Source: CAYQMF01 sp964418595 (lineage in GTDB: Bacteria > Planctomycetota > UBA1135 > UBA2386). Taken from it: a stretch of 34,579 nt of DNA. Shown piece by piece: positions 25,232 through 33,824 of this stretch (its first letter is position 1; each line of letters starts with the position of its first letter). The notes under the pieces are model-generated. The model was not told the DNA's origin. It searched no databases and saw nothing but the letters and a program-made list of their open reading frames with translations. The stretch covers positions 1 to 34,579 of the forward strand of contig CAYQMF010000069.1 in the NCBI GenBank assembly GCA_964418595.1. The letters run 5' to 3'. Position numbers and translations under genes: made by a program.

Positions 25232-26593
25232 TCACACCTCCTCCACGTGCACCGTGGTCTGCACCAGCTCGCGCCGGAGCAGCGCGGGCCAGTAGCTGAT
25301 GATCTCGCTCGCCTTGGGTCGGCCGCCGGCGTAGCCGGTGACGCCGGGCGGGCCGCTGGTGACCAGCGGCACGATCTCCATGCCGAAGCGATCGACCTTG
25401 GCCTCGTCGTGGTGCTTGACCCCCAGGCGCAGCACGACCTCCGGCGGGTCGGCGGCGGGCACGATCCCCGCGAGCGTCACGCCGCTGCCTACGAGTTCGA
25501 TGCACTTCTCGTGCGGCTCGAAGGTCACGCCGTCGAGAGCGAGCCGTCCGAACACGACGTCGGCGCAGAGCTGCGCCTTGGCCACCGCGTCGGGCCCGGC
25601 GACGGTGAGCTGGCCGGAGGCCTTCCACCCGTTGCTGTAGCTGATCGAGACCTTGTAGGTGGGCGGGGGCGCTGAGCCTTCGATCCCGAACACGCGCACG
25701 CGGTCCTTGCCGGTCTCTTCCATCTGCACGGTGTCGAAGCGCGCGGTGCAGTCCGGCCCCAGGTAGGCCGATGGGTCGCCCATCTCGTACAGGAGCTGCG
25801 CGGTGATCGTGCGCTTGTCGATCAGGCCGCCGGTGCCTTCGTGCTTGGTGACGAAGAACGTACCGTCGGCGCGCCCCTCGATGATCGGGTAGCCGATCTT
25901 CACGAAGTCCGACACCTCCCGCCAGCCGGTGAAGTTGCCGCCGGTGCACTGCGGGCCGCACTCGACGATGTGGCCGGCGACCGTCGCGGCGGCGAGCTTG
26001 CGGTAGTCGGTGGGCGACCAGCCGAACTCGTACATCAGCGGCCCCGCGACCAGCGCGGGATCGGTGATCCGCCCGCCGATCACGATGTCAGCGCCCGCCG
26101 CGAGGCAGTCGGCCACGGCCTTGGCGCCGATGTACACGTTGGCGCTGCTCACCTGCTCGAGCACGCTCGCCAACGGCGCGCCGGTGTCCATGTTCGCGAG
26201 CGGCTCGCCCTGCGCGATCAGCGCCGGCAGGCGGGCGAGGATGTCGTCGCCCTCGATGATGCCGACCTTCAGCCCACGGATGCCCTTCTTGTGCGCGAGT
26301 GCGAGCACCGCCTTGCAGCAGGCCTGCGGGTTCACGCCGCCGGCGTTGGCGACGACCTTGATCTTCTTGGCTACCAGCTCCGGCAGGATGCGGTCGAGCA
26401 TGCGCAGGAAGTCGGTCGCGTAGCCGGTGTCCGGCTTCCGCGCCTTCTGCTTCTGCATGATGCTCATCGTCACCTCGGCCAGGTAGTCGAGGGTCAGGTA
26501 GTGGAGCGGACCCTCCCGCACCAAACGGATGGGGCCGAGCATCGAGTCGCCCCAGAAGCCTTGGCCGTTCGCTACGAGGACCTTGTCGCGCAT
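25232..26593 (-). CDS. AtuA-like (DUF1446) protein, large part
   Basis: The protein has 453 residues from ATG 26593. Recognisable blocks include GFWGDSMLGP at the N-terminus, KVVANAGGVNPQACCKAVL, GIIEGDDILARLP, and DIVIGGRITDPALVAGPLMY. These are family-wide in acyclic terpene utilization AtuA proteins. The C-terminal domain is encoded separately by the next gene, two bases downstream. The operon order AtuA-large, AtuA-small, pta suggests a catabolic route ending in acetyl-CoA, but no other terpene or leucine pathway gene lies in the window. Confidence 0.88.
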   Translation of the reverse strand: MRDKVLVANGQGFWGDSMLGPIRLVREGPLHYLTLDYLAEVTMSIMQKQKARKPDTGYATDFLRMLDRILPELVAKKIKVVANAGGVNPQACCKAVLALAHKKGIRGLKVGIIEGDDILARLPALIAQGEPLANMDTGAPLASVLEQVSSANVYIGAKAVADCLAAGADIVIGGRITDPALVAGPLMYEFGWSPTDYRKLAAATVAGHIVECGPQCTGGNFTGWREVSDFVKIGYPIIEGRADGTFFVTKHEGTGGLIDKRTITAQLLYEMGDPSAYLGPDCTARFDTVQMEETGKDRVRVFGIEGSAPPPTYKVSISYSNGWKASGQLTVAGPDAVAKAQLCADVVFGRLALDGVTFEPHEKCIELVGSGVTLAGIVPAADPPEVVLRLGVKHHDEAKVDRFGMEIVPLVTSGPPGVTGYAGGRPKASEIISYWPALLRRELVQTTVHVEEV

Positions 26594-26705
26594 GCTGCAC
26601 TCTCGGCGCCGTGTCCACCCGCAGGGTGCGAGGTGAGGGAGGGCGAGCGGCCAAGAATGGGCGCCGGGCAGCGCAATTCAAAGCGCGGCCTGCGCGGCGC
26701 GGCGA

Positions 26706-28187
26706 TCAGGGTTGGGCGCGATGCCGGCCGGAGCCGGGCGATGCTGCCGCGCCAGAGAGCACGCGCGCCTTGCCCTGCACGATGTGGTAGCCGGGCATCG
26801 TGGTGAAGTCCGGCGGCAGCGTCTCGGCGACCGGTGGGACGCTCTGCGCGGGTGGCGGCGCCGCGGCGCGCGCGCCGACGGCCGGCGCGGGTTTGCGGGC
26901 AGGCGTGGCGACGGTCGCCGCGGGCGGCGCTGCGGCAGGCCGCGCGCCCGGGGCCGCCGCCGGCGCCGCCGCCTTCGGTGTCGGGGTCCTGGCCGCAGCG
27001 GGCTTCTGGCTCGGTGACCTGATGGGCGCCGGGCGAGGTGTGGGCGCGTCGGTCCGCGGTGTCGGCCTTGCTTGCCGTGCGGGCGGAGCGACCGCAGGAC
27101 GACTCGCGGCCGGCGCGGGCGCCGGCGCCGGTCGCGCCGGTGCCGGGTGCTGGGCCACTGCCGCAGCCGCGAGGGTCACGGTCGAGCCTGCCCTTCGGGC
27201 CGGCAGGCTCAGGAGGTCGGCGAGCACCTCGCGGCGCGCTTCGACCATCCCGCCCAGCAGACGCGCAGCCACGAACAGCGGTGCCACGAGGAGCGGGCCG
27301 ACGACGGAGATCTGCAGGTAGAGATGCGAGCCGGTCGTGGCGATCGCGGCCACCGCGGCCGGAAGGAACAGGGCGACCGACACGCCGGCGCGGGTGAAGT
27401 AGTCGCGCCCGAGGCGGCCGATGGCGCGGAAGACGCAGTTCGGGGACAGCGCCCGCCAGTCGTTCGTGAGCTGTCGGGTGAGCAGGACCATCGGCAACAG
27501 GATCGCCGCGACGGCGGCTGCGAGCAGGCAGGTCGACAGCGCAACTCCCATGCGGTGCATCACGATCGCCGGGCCGGCGAGCAGGCCGACCAGCACGCTG
27601 CTGTCGAGCAGGAAGCGTCCGGCCTGCCGGACCAGCGCCGGCAGGTCGGGGATGCGAGGCACGTCGTGGATGCCGTGCGCAGAGTCCACCATGATCCCGC
27701 GGCTGAGCGCGCCGACGATGCCCACGACGCAGAGCGCCGGCAGGGCGGCGATCAACGGGAAGAGGAAGAAGCTGTGCCCCGCCGTCAGGAACCCGCCGAG
27801 TCCGACGACCAGGGGGAAGGTCAGCGTCGCGACCACCGTGGTGAGCGGCATGTGGTCTTCGAGGAGCACCCGCGCGGCGTCACCCACGTCCTCGCGCAGG
27901 CCAGACGAACGGGGGGCGCCGTCGGGTGCGGCAGGAGCGAGCGGCGTCGGCTGGAGGAGGCCACGGTGCACGAGCAGCGCCTCGACGTCGCGTCGCACCT
28001 GCACCCCGTCCAACCTCCGGTACGCACGAAGGGCTTCGTCGTGGTGGCCGAGCGCGAGGCAGACGTCCACCAGTTCGCGCCAGGTCGCGTCGCTGGCCAT
28101 GCCGCTGTCGACGGCACGGTGCAGGGCCGCATAGCGGCGATGAGGCGAGTCGGCTTCGACGGCTGTCGCGAGATGTTCGAGGTGCAC
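26706..28187 (-). CDS. Multi-pass membrane protein with short helical N-domain and Pro/Ala-rich tail
   Basis: GTG 28187 is preferred because GGAG lies 7 bases upstream and a helical, soluble domain starts there; earlier frames are low-complexity. The product is 493 residues. Residues 1-95 form short amphipathic helices resembling a TPR-like unit (WRELVDVCLALGHHDEALRA). Residues about 110-360 contain several membrane helices (including VVATLTFPLVVGLGGFL, SSVLVGLLAGPAIVMH). Residues 370-460 are a Pro/Ala/Arg low-complexity tail (PAPAPAPAA and similar). The function is unknown. It is divergent from ispH, with 234 bases between them (28188-28421). Confidence 0.65.
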   Translation of the reverse strand: MHLEHLATAVEADSPHRRYAALHRAVDSGMASDATWRELVDVCLALGHHDEALRAYRRLDGVQVRRDVEALLVHRGLLQPTPLAPAAPDGAPRSSGLREDVGDAARVLLEDHMPLTTVVATLTFPLVVGLGGFLTAGHSFFLFPLIAALPALCVVGIVGALSRGIMVDSAHGIHDVPRIPDLPALVRQAGRFLLDSSVLVGLLAGPAIVMHRMGVALSTCLLAAAVAAILLPMVLLTRQLTNDWRALSPNCVFRAIGRLGRDYFTRAGVSVALFLPAAVAAIATTGSHLYLQISVVGPLLVAPLFVAARLLGGMVEARREVLADLLSLPARRAGSTVTLAAAAVAQHPAPARPAPAPAPAASRPAVAPPARQARPTPRTDAPTPRPAPIRSPSQKPAAARTPTPKAAAPAAAPGARPAAAPPAATVATPARKPAPAVGARAAAPPPAQSVPPVAETLPPDFTTMPGYHIVQGKARVLSGAAASPGSGRHRAQP

Positions 28188-28421
28188 GGGCGTCTCCAGA
28201 GAACAGGCGGTCCGGCCGGTTGTCGGAAAACGCAGCGAACCCCTTGAGCCGCGCGCGCGGCGTGGACCGGGTACGACCCGATCCGGGACGCTCCGGGTCG
28301 CGCCGCGCGCGCCGCTCGCTGCGAACGCGCCACTGGCAACGAGGCGAGCGGGCTGACGCTGGCTGAATTCGGCCGCGAGGCGATGATTCGCGGCGGCCGG
28401 ACTCCAAGATAGGCGGCCCGC

Positions 28422-29342
28422 ATGAAAGTCCTCCTCTGTCGCCCCCGCGGTTTCTGCGCCGGCGTCGAACGCGCGATCGAAGTGGTCGAGCGCGCGTTGG
28501 CCAAGTTCGGCAAGCCGGTCTACGTCCGGCACGAGATCGTCCACAACCGCGTCGTCGTCGAGGACCTCACCGCCAAGGGCGCGATCTTCGTCGACGATCT
28601 GCGCGACGCGCCGGCCGGCGGCTACGTGATCTTCTCCGCGCACGGCGTGGCACCCGCGGTGGTCGCGGAGGCGAGCGAGCTGAACCTGGTGGCGATCGAC
28701 GCCACCTGCCCGCTGGTGACCAAGGTGCACGTCGAGGCGCGTCGCTTCGCGCGCGACGGCTACACGATCCTCCTCATCGGCCATGCCGATCACGTCGAGG
28801 TCGAAGGCGTCGTCGGCGAGGCTCCGGATCGCACGATCGTCGTGCCGACTCCGGCGGCGGCGGAGACCGTGGAGGTGCCTTCGCCGGAGCGCGTCGCCGT
28901 GCTCACCCAGACCACGCTCAGCGTCGACGAAGCGTCACGGGTCATGGATGTCCTGCGGCGCCGGTTCCCGGCGCTGCGCACGCCGCGCAAGGAAGACATC
29001 TGCTACGCGACCACCAACCGCCAGATGGCGGTGAAGAAGCTGCACGGGGTGGTCGACGTGTGGCTCGTGATCGGCGACCGCACGAGTTCGAACAGCAACC
29101 GCCTGCGCGAGATCGGTGCGTCGTCGGCCGTGCCGTCGTACCTCGTGCTGAACGAGCGCGAGATCGATCCCTCATGGCTGCGTGGCAAGAAGGCGATCGG
29201 CGTCACGTCGGGCGCCTCGACGCCCGAGGTCTCCGTCCGCGCGGTGGTCGCGCGGCTGCGTGAGCTGGGTGCGACTTCCGTGGAGGAGGTCGACGGCGTC
29301 GACGAGACGATCGAGTTCTCCCTTCCCCCGCTGGTCCGGTGA
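28422..29342 (+). CDS. ispH: 4-hydroxy-3-methylbut-2-enyl diphosphate reductase
   Basis: The protein has 306 residues. It carries the last step of the MEP isoprenoid pathway, reducing HMBPP to IPP and DMAPP with a [4Fe-4S] cluster. The three cluster cysteines are present: Cys12 (RGFCAGVERAI), Cys96 (DATCPLVTKVH) and Cys194 (CYATTNRQ). TSSNSNRL and VTSGASTPE are further family blocks. Its stop overlaps the GTG of nadE (GTGA). Confidence 0.97.
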   Translation: MKVLLCRPRGFCAGVERAIEVVERALAKFGKPVYVRHEIVHNRVVVEDLTAKGAIFVDDLRDAPAGGYVIFSAHGVAPAVVAEASELNLVAIDATCPLVTKVHVEARRFARDGYTILLIGHADHVEVEGVVGEAPDRTIVVPTPAAAETVEVPSPERVAVLTQTTLSVDEASRVMDVLRRRFPALRTPRKEDICYATTNRQMAVKKLHGVVDVWLVIGDRTSSNSNRLREIGASSAVPSYLVLNEREIDPSWLRGKKAIGVTSGASTPEVSVRAVVARLRELGATSVEEVDGVDETIEFSLPPLVR

Positions 29343-30994
29343 GGATCGCGCTCGCCCAGATCAACCCGACGGTCGGCGACTTCGCCGGCAACGCTGCGCT
29401 CATCGAGCGGGCCGCGCACGCGGCGCGGGCCGCGGGCGCGCAGCTCGCGGTCTTTCCGGAGTTGTCGATCTGCGGCTATCCGGCGGAGGATCTGCTCCTG
29501 CGCGAGGCGTTCGTCGCGGCGCACGACCGGACGCTCGAGGCGCTGGCGAGCGCGTTGCCGCCGGACCTGTGCGTGCTCGTGGGCTGCCTCGAGCGCAACG
29601 CCGACCGCGCGGGCGGTGGCCGCGCGCTGCACAACTCGGTGGCGGCGATCGAAGACGGGCTCGTGCGCATCGTCGCGCGCAAGAGCCTGCTGCCGACGTA
29701 CGACGTCTTCGACGAGGCCCGCTACTTCGAACCGTGGCGGCGGCCGGAGGAGAACGTCTGCGAGGTCGCCGGCACGCGCGTCGGCGTGGTGGTGTGCGAG
29801 GACAGTTGGAACGACGCCGAGTTCTTCCGCGACCGTCTCTACCAGCTCGACCCGGTCGAAGCGGTGGTGCGCGGCGGCGCGCAGGTCGTCGTCAACCTGT
29901 CGGCGAGCCCGTGGCGCGCGCGCCTCGAGGAGTTCCGCGCCCGGATGTTCGCGGCGCAGAGCCGGCGGCACGGCGTGCCGGTGGTGTGCGTGAACATGGT
30001 CGGCGGCAACGTGGCGATGCAGTTCGACGGCAGCGCGCTCGCGGTCAAGCCGGAGGGGTTCGCGTTCGAGCCGGTGGCGTTCGCCAGCGCGCTGCACGTC
30101 GTCGACACCGACGAGCCCTGGACGGCGACACTCACGCCGCAGCCCCTGGAAGCGATGTGGCACCTCGCGCTCACGCAGGGGATCCGCGACTACGCGAAGA
30201 AGTTCGGGCTCGCGCAGGCGGTGATCGGCCTGTCCGGCGGCATCGACAGCGCGCTGGTGGCGACGCTGGCCACCGACGCGCTCGGGTCGAAGAACGTGGT
30301 CGGGATCGCGATGCCGTCCCGCTACAGCAGCGATCACAGCGTCAGCGACGCCGAGCGGCTGGCACGCAACCTCGGCATCCGCTGCGAGCGGATCGGCATC
30401 GCCGGCCTGCAGGGTGCCTACGACGAAGCCCTGGGTCCCGCCTTCGCCGGCACCAAGACAGGCCTCGCGGAGGAGAACCTGCAGGCGCGCATGCGCGGCG
30501 CGCTGCTGATGGCCTTCTCCAACAAGTTCGGGCACATGGTGCTGACCACCGGCAACAAGAGCGAGTGCGCCGTGGGCTACACGACGCTCTATGGCGACAC
30601 CTGCGGCGCGCTCGCGCCCATCGCCGACCTGTGGAAGACCGAGGTCTACGCCCTGGCGCGGTGGCTCAACCGCGACGGCGAGCGCATCCCACGCGGGTCG
30701 TTGGAGAAGCCGCCGTCCGCCGAGCTGCGCCCCGGCCAGCTCGACACCGACAGCCTGCCGCCGTACGCCGAACTCGATCCCGTCCTGCGCTGTCTCGTCG
30801 AGCGCGAGCTGTCGGTGGCGGAGACGGCGCAGGAGACCGGCATGGCCGAGGCGTCGGTGGCGCGCTGCTTCGCGCTCGTGCAGCGCAGCGAGTACAAGCG
30901 CTACCAGTACCCGCCGACGATCCGCATCACGGAGAGGAGCTGGGGTGGTCGCCGCATGCCCGTCAGCCATCGCTTCCACGCGGAGGAAGCGTGA
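29339..30994 (+). CDS. nadE: Glutamine-dependent NAD+ synthetase
   Basis: The protein has 551 residues. The N-terminal nitrilase-type glutaminase domain has the catalytic triad Glu41 (VFPELSICGYP), Lys115 (ARKSLLP) and Cys153 (VVVCEDSW). The C-terminal synthetase domain has the ATP-pyrophosphatase P-loop SGGIDS at residues 299-304, followed by the substrate-binding block TTGNKSECAVGYTTLYGD. It converts nicotinate adenine dinucleotide to NAD+ with glutamine as nitrogen donor. It is coupled by 4-base overlaps to ispH upstream and the aspartic protease downstream. Confidence 0.96.
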   Translation: MRIALAQINPTVGDFAGNAALIERAAHAARAAGAQLAVFPELSICGYPAEDLLLREAFVAAHDRTLEALASALPPDLCVLVGCLERNADRAGGGRALHNSVAAIEDGLVRIVARKSLLPTYDVFDEARYFEPWRRPEENVCEVAGTRVGVVVCEDSWNDAEFFRDRLYQLDPVEAVVRGGAQVVVNLSASPWRARLEEFRARMFAAQSRRHGVPVVCVNMVGGNVAMQFDGSALAVKPEGFAFEPVAFASALHVVDTDEPWTATLTPQPLEAMWHLALTQGIRDYAKKFGLAQAVIGLSGGIDSALVATLATDALGSKNVVGIAMPSRYSSDHSVSDAERLARNLGIRCERIGIAGLQGAYDEALGPAFAGTKTGLAEENLQARMRGALLMAFSNKFGHMVLTTGNKSECAVGYTTLYGDTCGALAPIADLWKTEVYALARWLNRDGERIPRGSLEKPPSAELRPGQLDTDSLPPYAELDPVLRCLVERELSVAETAQETGMAEASVARCFALVQRSEYKRYQYPPTIRITERSWGGRRMPVSHRFHAEEA

Positions 30995-32127
30995 CCGGGC
31001 GCGCGCAGTTCGCGTGGTTGGTGCTCGGCGCGAGCCTGCTCGCCGCGTGCCTGGGACCGGCGCCCGCGAACCGGATCGACGTCAAGCTGGCGCGGCCGGT
31101 CGTCCAGGTGCCCATGCACCTCGACAACGGCGTGCCGATGATCGAGGTGCGGGTCGCGGGTCAGGGGCCGTTCTGGTTCAAGATCGACACCGGCAGCGGC
31201 CCCTGCATGCTGTCCGAGCGACTGGTCGCGCGCACGAAGACGCCGGTGTGGCAGGCTGCCGGCAAGCTGCTCGGCGCCGATGGCGGGACGCGGGCGGTGT
31301 CGCGCCTCGCCGAGACGACGACGTTGACCATCGGCGAGTCGGTGCGCTTCGGGAAGGTGAAGGCCTGGGTCCTCCCGGAGGCCGACCTCGACGCGCGCGG
31401 CACCGTGAACGCGGTCGACGGCATCCTGGGCTTCTCCGCGTTCGCCGACCTCGTCGTGACGCTGGACTACCCGAGGCGTCGCCTCGTGCTCAGCAACGAG
31501 TCGCTGCCGGAGCCCGACGGCGTCGACGTCCTGCCGATGGCGCTCGAGCGCGGTACGCCGGTCGTCGTGGCGAACCTCGGCGACGCGTCGTTCGCCTGGC
31601 TGATCGACTCCGGCAACGACCAGGGGCCGGCGCTGCCGGCGGCGGCCGCCAAGAAGCTGCAGTTCGCGGCCGCGCCCGTGTCGGGTCCGTTGCTCGCCAC
31701 CGTGGCGGGCACGACGCGGGCCCAGCTCGCGCGCTGCACGGGGGCGTTGGCCCTCGGCCGGCACGCCGTGCCGCAGCCGATCGTGACGTTGCTCGATGGG
31801 GCGAGGCCGATGCTCGGCGCCGAGGCCCTGCACCACTTCGCGGTCACCCTGGATGCGCGGGGCAAGCGCGCGCGCTTCGTCCGCACCGCGAAGGAGCCCA
31901 TCGAGATCAAGCCTCGCCTCACCGATGGCCTCGGCCTGCGGCGGGCGCGCACCGGCTGGGTCGTGGTCGACGTGGTACCCGACTCGTCCGCGGCGCAGGC
32001 GGGGATCGTCGTGGGCGAGGAAGTGACCGCGATCGAAACCACGGCGGAAGGTGCGTATCGGATCGAGGTCGGCACCTACGGTGTGACGCGCACGCGGGTG
32101 CTGGAGACGCGCGTGCTCGTGCAGTAG
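30991..32127 (+). CDS. Lipoprotein retropepsin-like aspartic protease with PDZ-like C-terminus
   Basis: The protein has 378 residues from GTG 30991, which overlaps the nadE stop. A lipoprotein signal ends in LLAAC with Cys20 as the lipidation site. Two aspartic-protease half-motifs are present: Asp66 in KIDTGSGP and Asp206 in LIDSGNDQG, a duplicated arrangement that could form an active site in one chain. Residues about 310-378 (LGLRRARTGWVVVDVVPDSS, then AAQAGIVVGEEVTAIE) look like a PDZ domain. Envelope proteolysis or quality control is likely; the substrate is unknown. Confidence 0.8.
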   Translation: MTGRAQFAWLVLGASLLAACLGPAPANRIDVKLARPVVQVPMHLDNGVPMIEVRVAGQGPFWFKIDTGSGPCMLSERLVARTKTPVWQAAGKLLGADGGTRAVSRLAETTTLTIGESVRFGKVKAWVLPEADLDARGTVNAVDGILGFSAFADLVVTLDYPRRRLVLSNESLPEPDGVDVLPMALERGTPVVVANLGDASFAWLIDSGNDQGPALPAAAAKKLQFAAAPVSGPLLATVAGTTRAQLARCTGALALGRHAVPQPIVTLLDGARPMLGAEALHHFAVTLDARGKRARFVRTAKEPIEIKPRLTDGLGLRRARTGWVVVDVVPDSSAAQAGIVVGEEVTAIETTAEGAYRIEVGTYGVTRTRVLETRVLVQ

Positions 32128-32161
32128 CTCTGGCTCCTGAGTGAGCGAGAGTCGGCGTAGC

Positions 32162-33676
32162 ATGTCCCTCATGCAACCGATGTGGATCGATGGCCAGTGG
32201 CTCGCGCCGGCCGCCGCCGACTCCTTCTGCGCCAGCGACCCGAGCACTGGCCAGGCGCTCGAGCCTCGCTATCCGATCGCGACGCGCGCCGACCTGCGCG
32301 CGATCCTCGCTGCGGCGCGGCGGGCGTCGGTCGCGCTGCGCGCCGTCCCCGCGGCGAGCCGCGCGCAGTTCCTCGAGACGTTCGCAAAGGAGATCGAGTC
32401 CGACGCCGACGCCATCGCCGACCTCGCCGCGCGCGAGACCGGCTTGCCGTTGCGGCCGCGCCTGCGCGAGATCGAGATGACCCGCACCCTCACGCAGCTC
32501 CGTCAGGCGGCGGCAGCCGTGCGCGACGGCGGGTGGGCGCAGCCGACGACGGACGCGGCGAACAAGCTGCACTCGCGCTTCACGGCGCTGGGCGGCGCAG
32601 CGGTGATCTTCGGCCCCAACAACTTCCCGTTGGCCTTCAACGCGATCAGCGGCGGCGACTTCGCGGCGGCGATCGCGGCCGGCTGTCCGGTCATCGCCAA
32701 GGGGCACCCGGGGCACCCCGGCACGACCGCGCGCCTCGCTGCCGCCGCGCACCGTGCGCTCGTCGCCTGCCCCGATCTCCCGCGCGCGCTGGTGCAGTTG
32801 TTCTTCCACTGCGGCGCCGATGACGGCCTGTGGCTCGTCGCGCAACACGAGGTCGCGGCGGTCGCGTTCACCGGCTCCCGTCCGGGCGGCCTGAAGCTGA
32901 AGGCCGCGGCCGACGCAGTGGGCAAGCCCGTCTACCTCGAGATGTCGAGCGTGAACCCGGTGTTCGTGCTGCCCGGGGCGCTGGCATCGCCGAGCCCCAA
33001 GGTCGTCGAGGACCTCGCGACCTCGATCCTGCAGGGCGCGGGTCAGTTCTGCACGAGCCCCGGCCTCATCGTCGTGCCGGGGGGCGCGCCGGCCGAGGCC
33101 GCGATCGCCGCGCTGGCCGGGCGCCTGCGCGCCGCGCCCGCCGGCGTGCTCTTGTCCGCGACGGGCCCGAGCAACTTGAGTGCAGCGATCGCGATCCTGC
33201 GTGCGCACGGCGCCGACCTCGTCATCGGCGGCGAACCGATCCCGGGGCCCGCCTGCCGCTTCGCCAACACCCTGCTGCGCGTGTCCGGGGCTCGTTTCCT
33301 CGCCGCGCCCGCGGCGCTGCAGACGGAGGCGTTCGGCAGCGCGGCCCTGGTCGTCGTCGCCGTCGACGACGACGAGATGCTCGCGATCGCGGAGCACCTC
33401 GAGGGCAGCCTCACGGCGTGCGTGTACAGCGGCGCGGGCGACGCCGACGAACCGCTGTATGCGCGCCTCGCGCCCGTGCTCGTCGAGAAGGCCGGACGCC
33501 TGCTCAACGACAAGATGCCGACCGGCGTGGCGTTGAGTCCGGCCATGGTGCACGGCGGGCCCTATCCCGCCAGCGGTCACCCGGGCTTCACTGCGGTCGG
33601 CGTGCCGGCCTCGATCCGGCGTTTCGCGAAACTCACCTGCTTCGACAACGTGCGAGCGTCGCGGCTACCGGGGTGA
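32162..33676 (+). CDS. NAD(P)-dependent aldehyde dehydrogenase, 2,5-dioxovalerate (alpha-ketoglutarate semialdehyde) type
   Basis: The protein is 504 residues from ATG 32162; a GTG at 32141 and ATG 32171 are alternatives. The catalytic thiol is Cys297 (GAGQFCTSPG) and the general base Glu260 (YLEMSSVNPVF). FGPNNFPLAFNAISGGDFAA and the GHPGHPGT block match the alpha-ketoglutarate semialdehyde dehydrogenase branch, which ends non-phosphorylative pentose, hexuronate and hydroxyproline breakdown at 2-oxoglutarate. No other gene of those routes is in the window. It lies 34 bases after the protease gene. Confidence 0.88.
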   Translation: MSLMQPMWIDGQWLAPAAADSFCASDPSTGQALEPRYPIATRADLRAILAAARRASVALRAVPAASRAQFLETFAKEIESDADAIADLAARETGLPLRPRLREIEMTRTLTQLRQAAAAVRDGGWAQPTTDAANKLHSRFTALGGAAVIFGPNNFPLAFNAISGGDFAAAIAAGCPVIAKGHPGHPGTTARLAAAAHRALVACPDLPRALVQLFFHCGADDGLWLVAQHEVAAVAFTGSRPGGLKLKAAADAVGKPVYLEMSSVNPVFVLPGALASPSPKVVEDLATSILQGAGQFCTSPGLIVVPGGAPAEAAIAALAGRLRAAPAGVLLSATGPSNLSAAIAILRAHGADLVIGGEPIPGPACRFANTLLRVSGARFLAAPAALQTEAFGSAALVVVAVDDDEMLAIAEHLEGSLTACVYSGAGDADEPLYARLAPVLVEKAGRLLNDKMPTGVALSPAMVHGGPYPASGHPGFTAVGVPASIRRFAKLTCFDNVRASRLPG

Positions 33677-33824
33677 CGGACGCCGGAAGGCGCGGAAGGC
33701 GATGCAGATCGCGCCGGGGACGATCACTGGTTCGATGCAGCGTCACCCTCCGATCGTGCAGTGGAAACAAACCACGCCGGCGGGCCTTGACTGATCGCGC
33801 CGAGCCTGGAAGACTTCGCGCGCA

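Noticed and set aside
29003..30979. A 658-codon open frame on the minus strand
   Set aside because: It is antisense to ispH and nadE, both certain.
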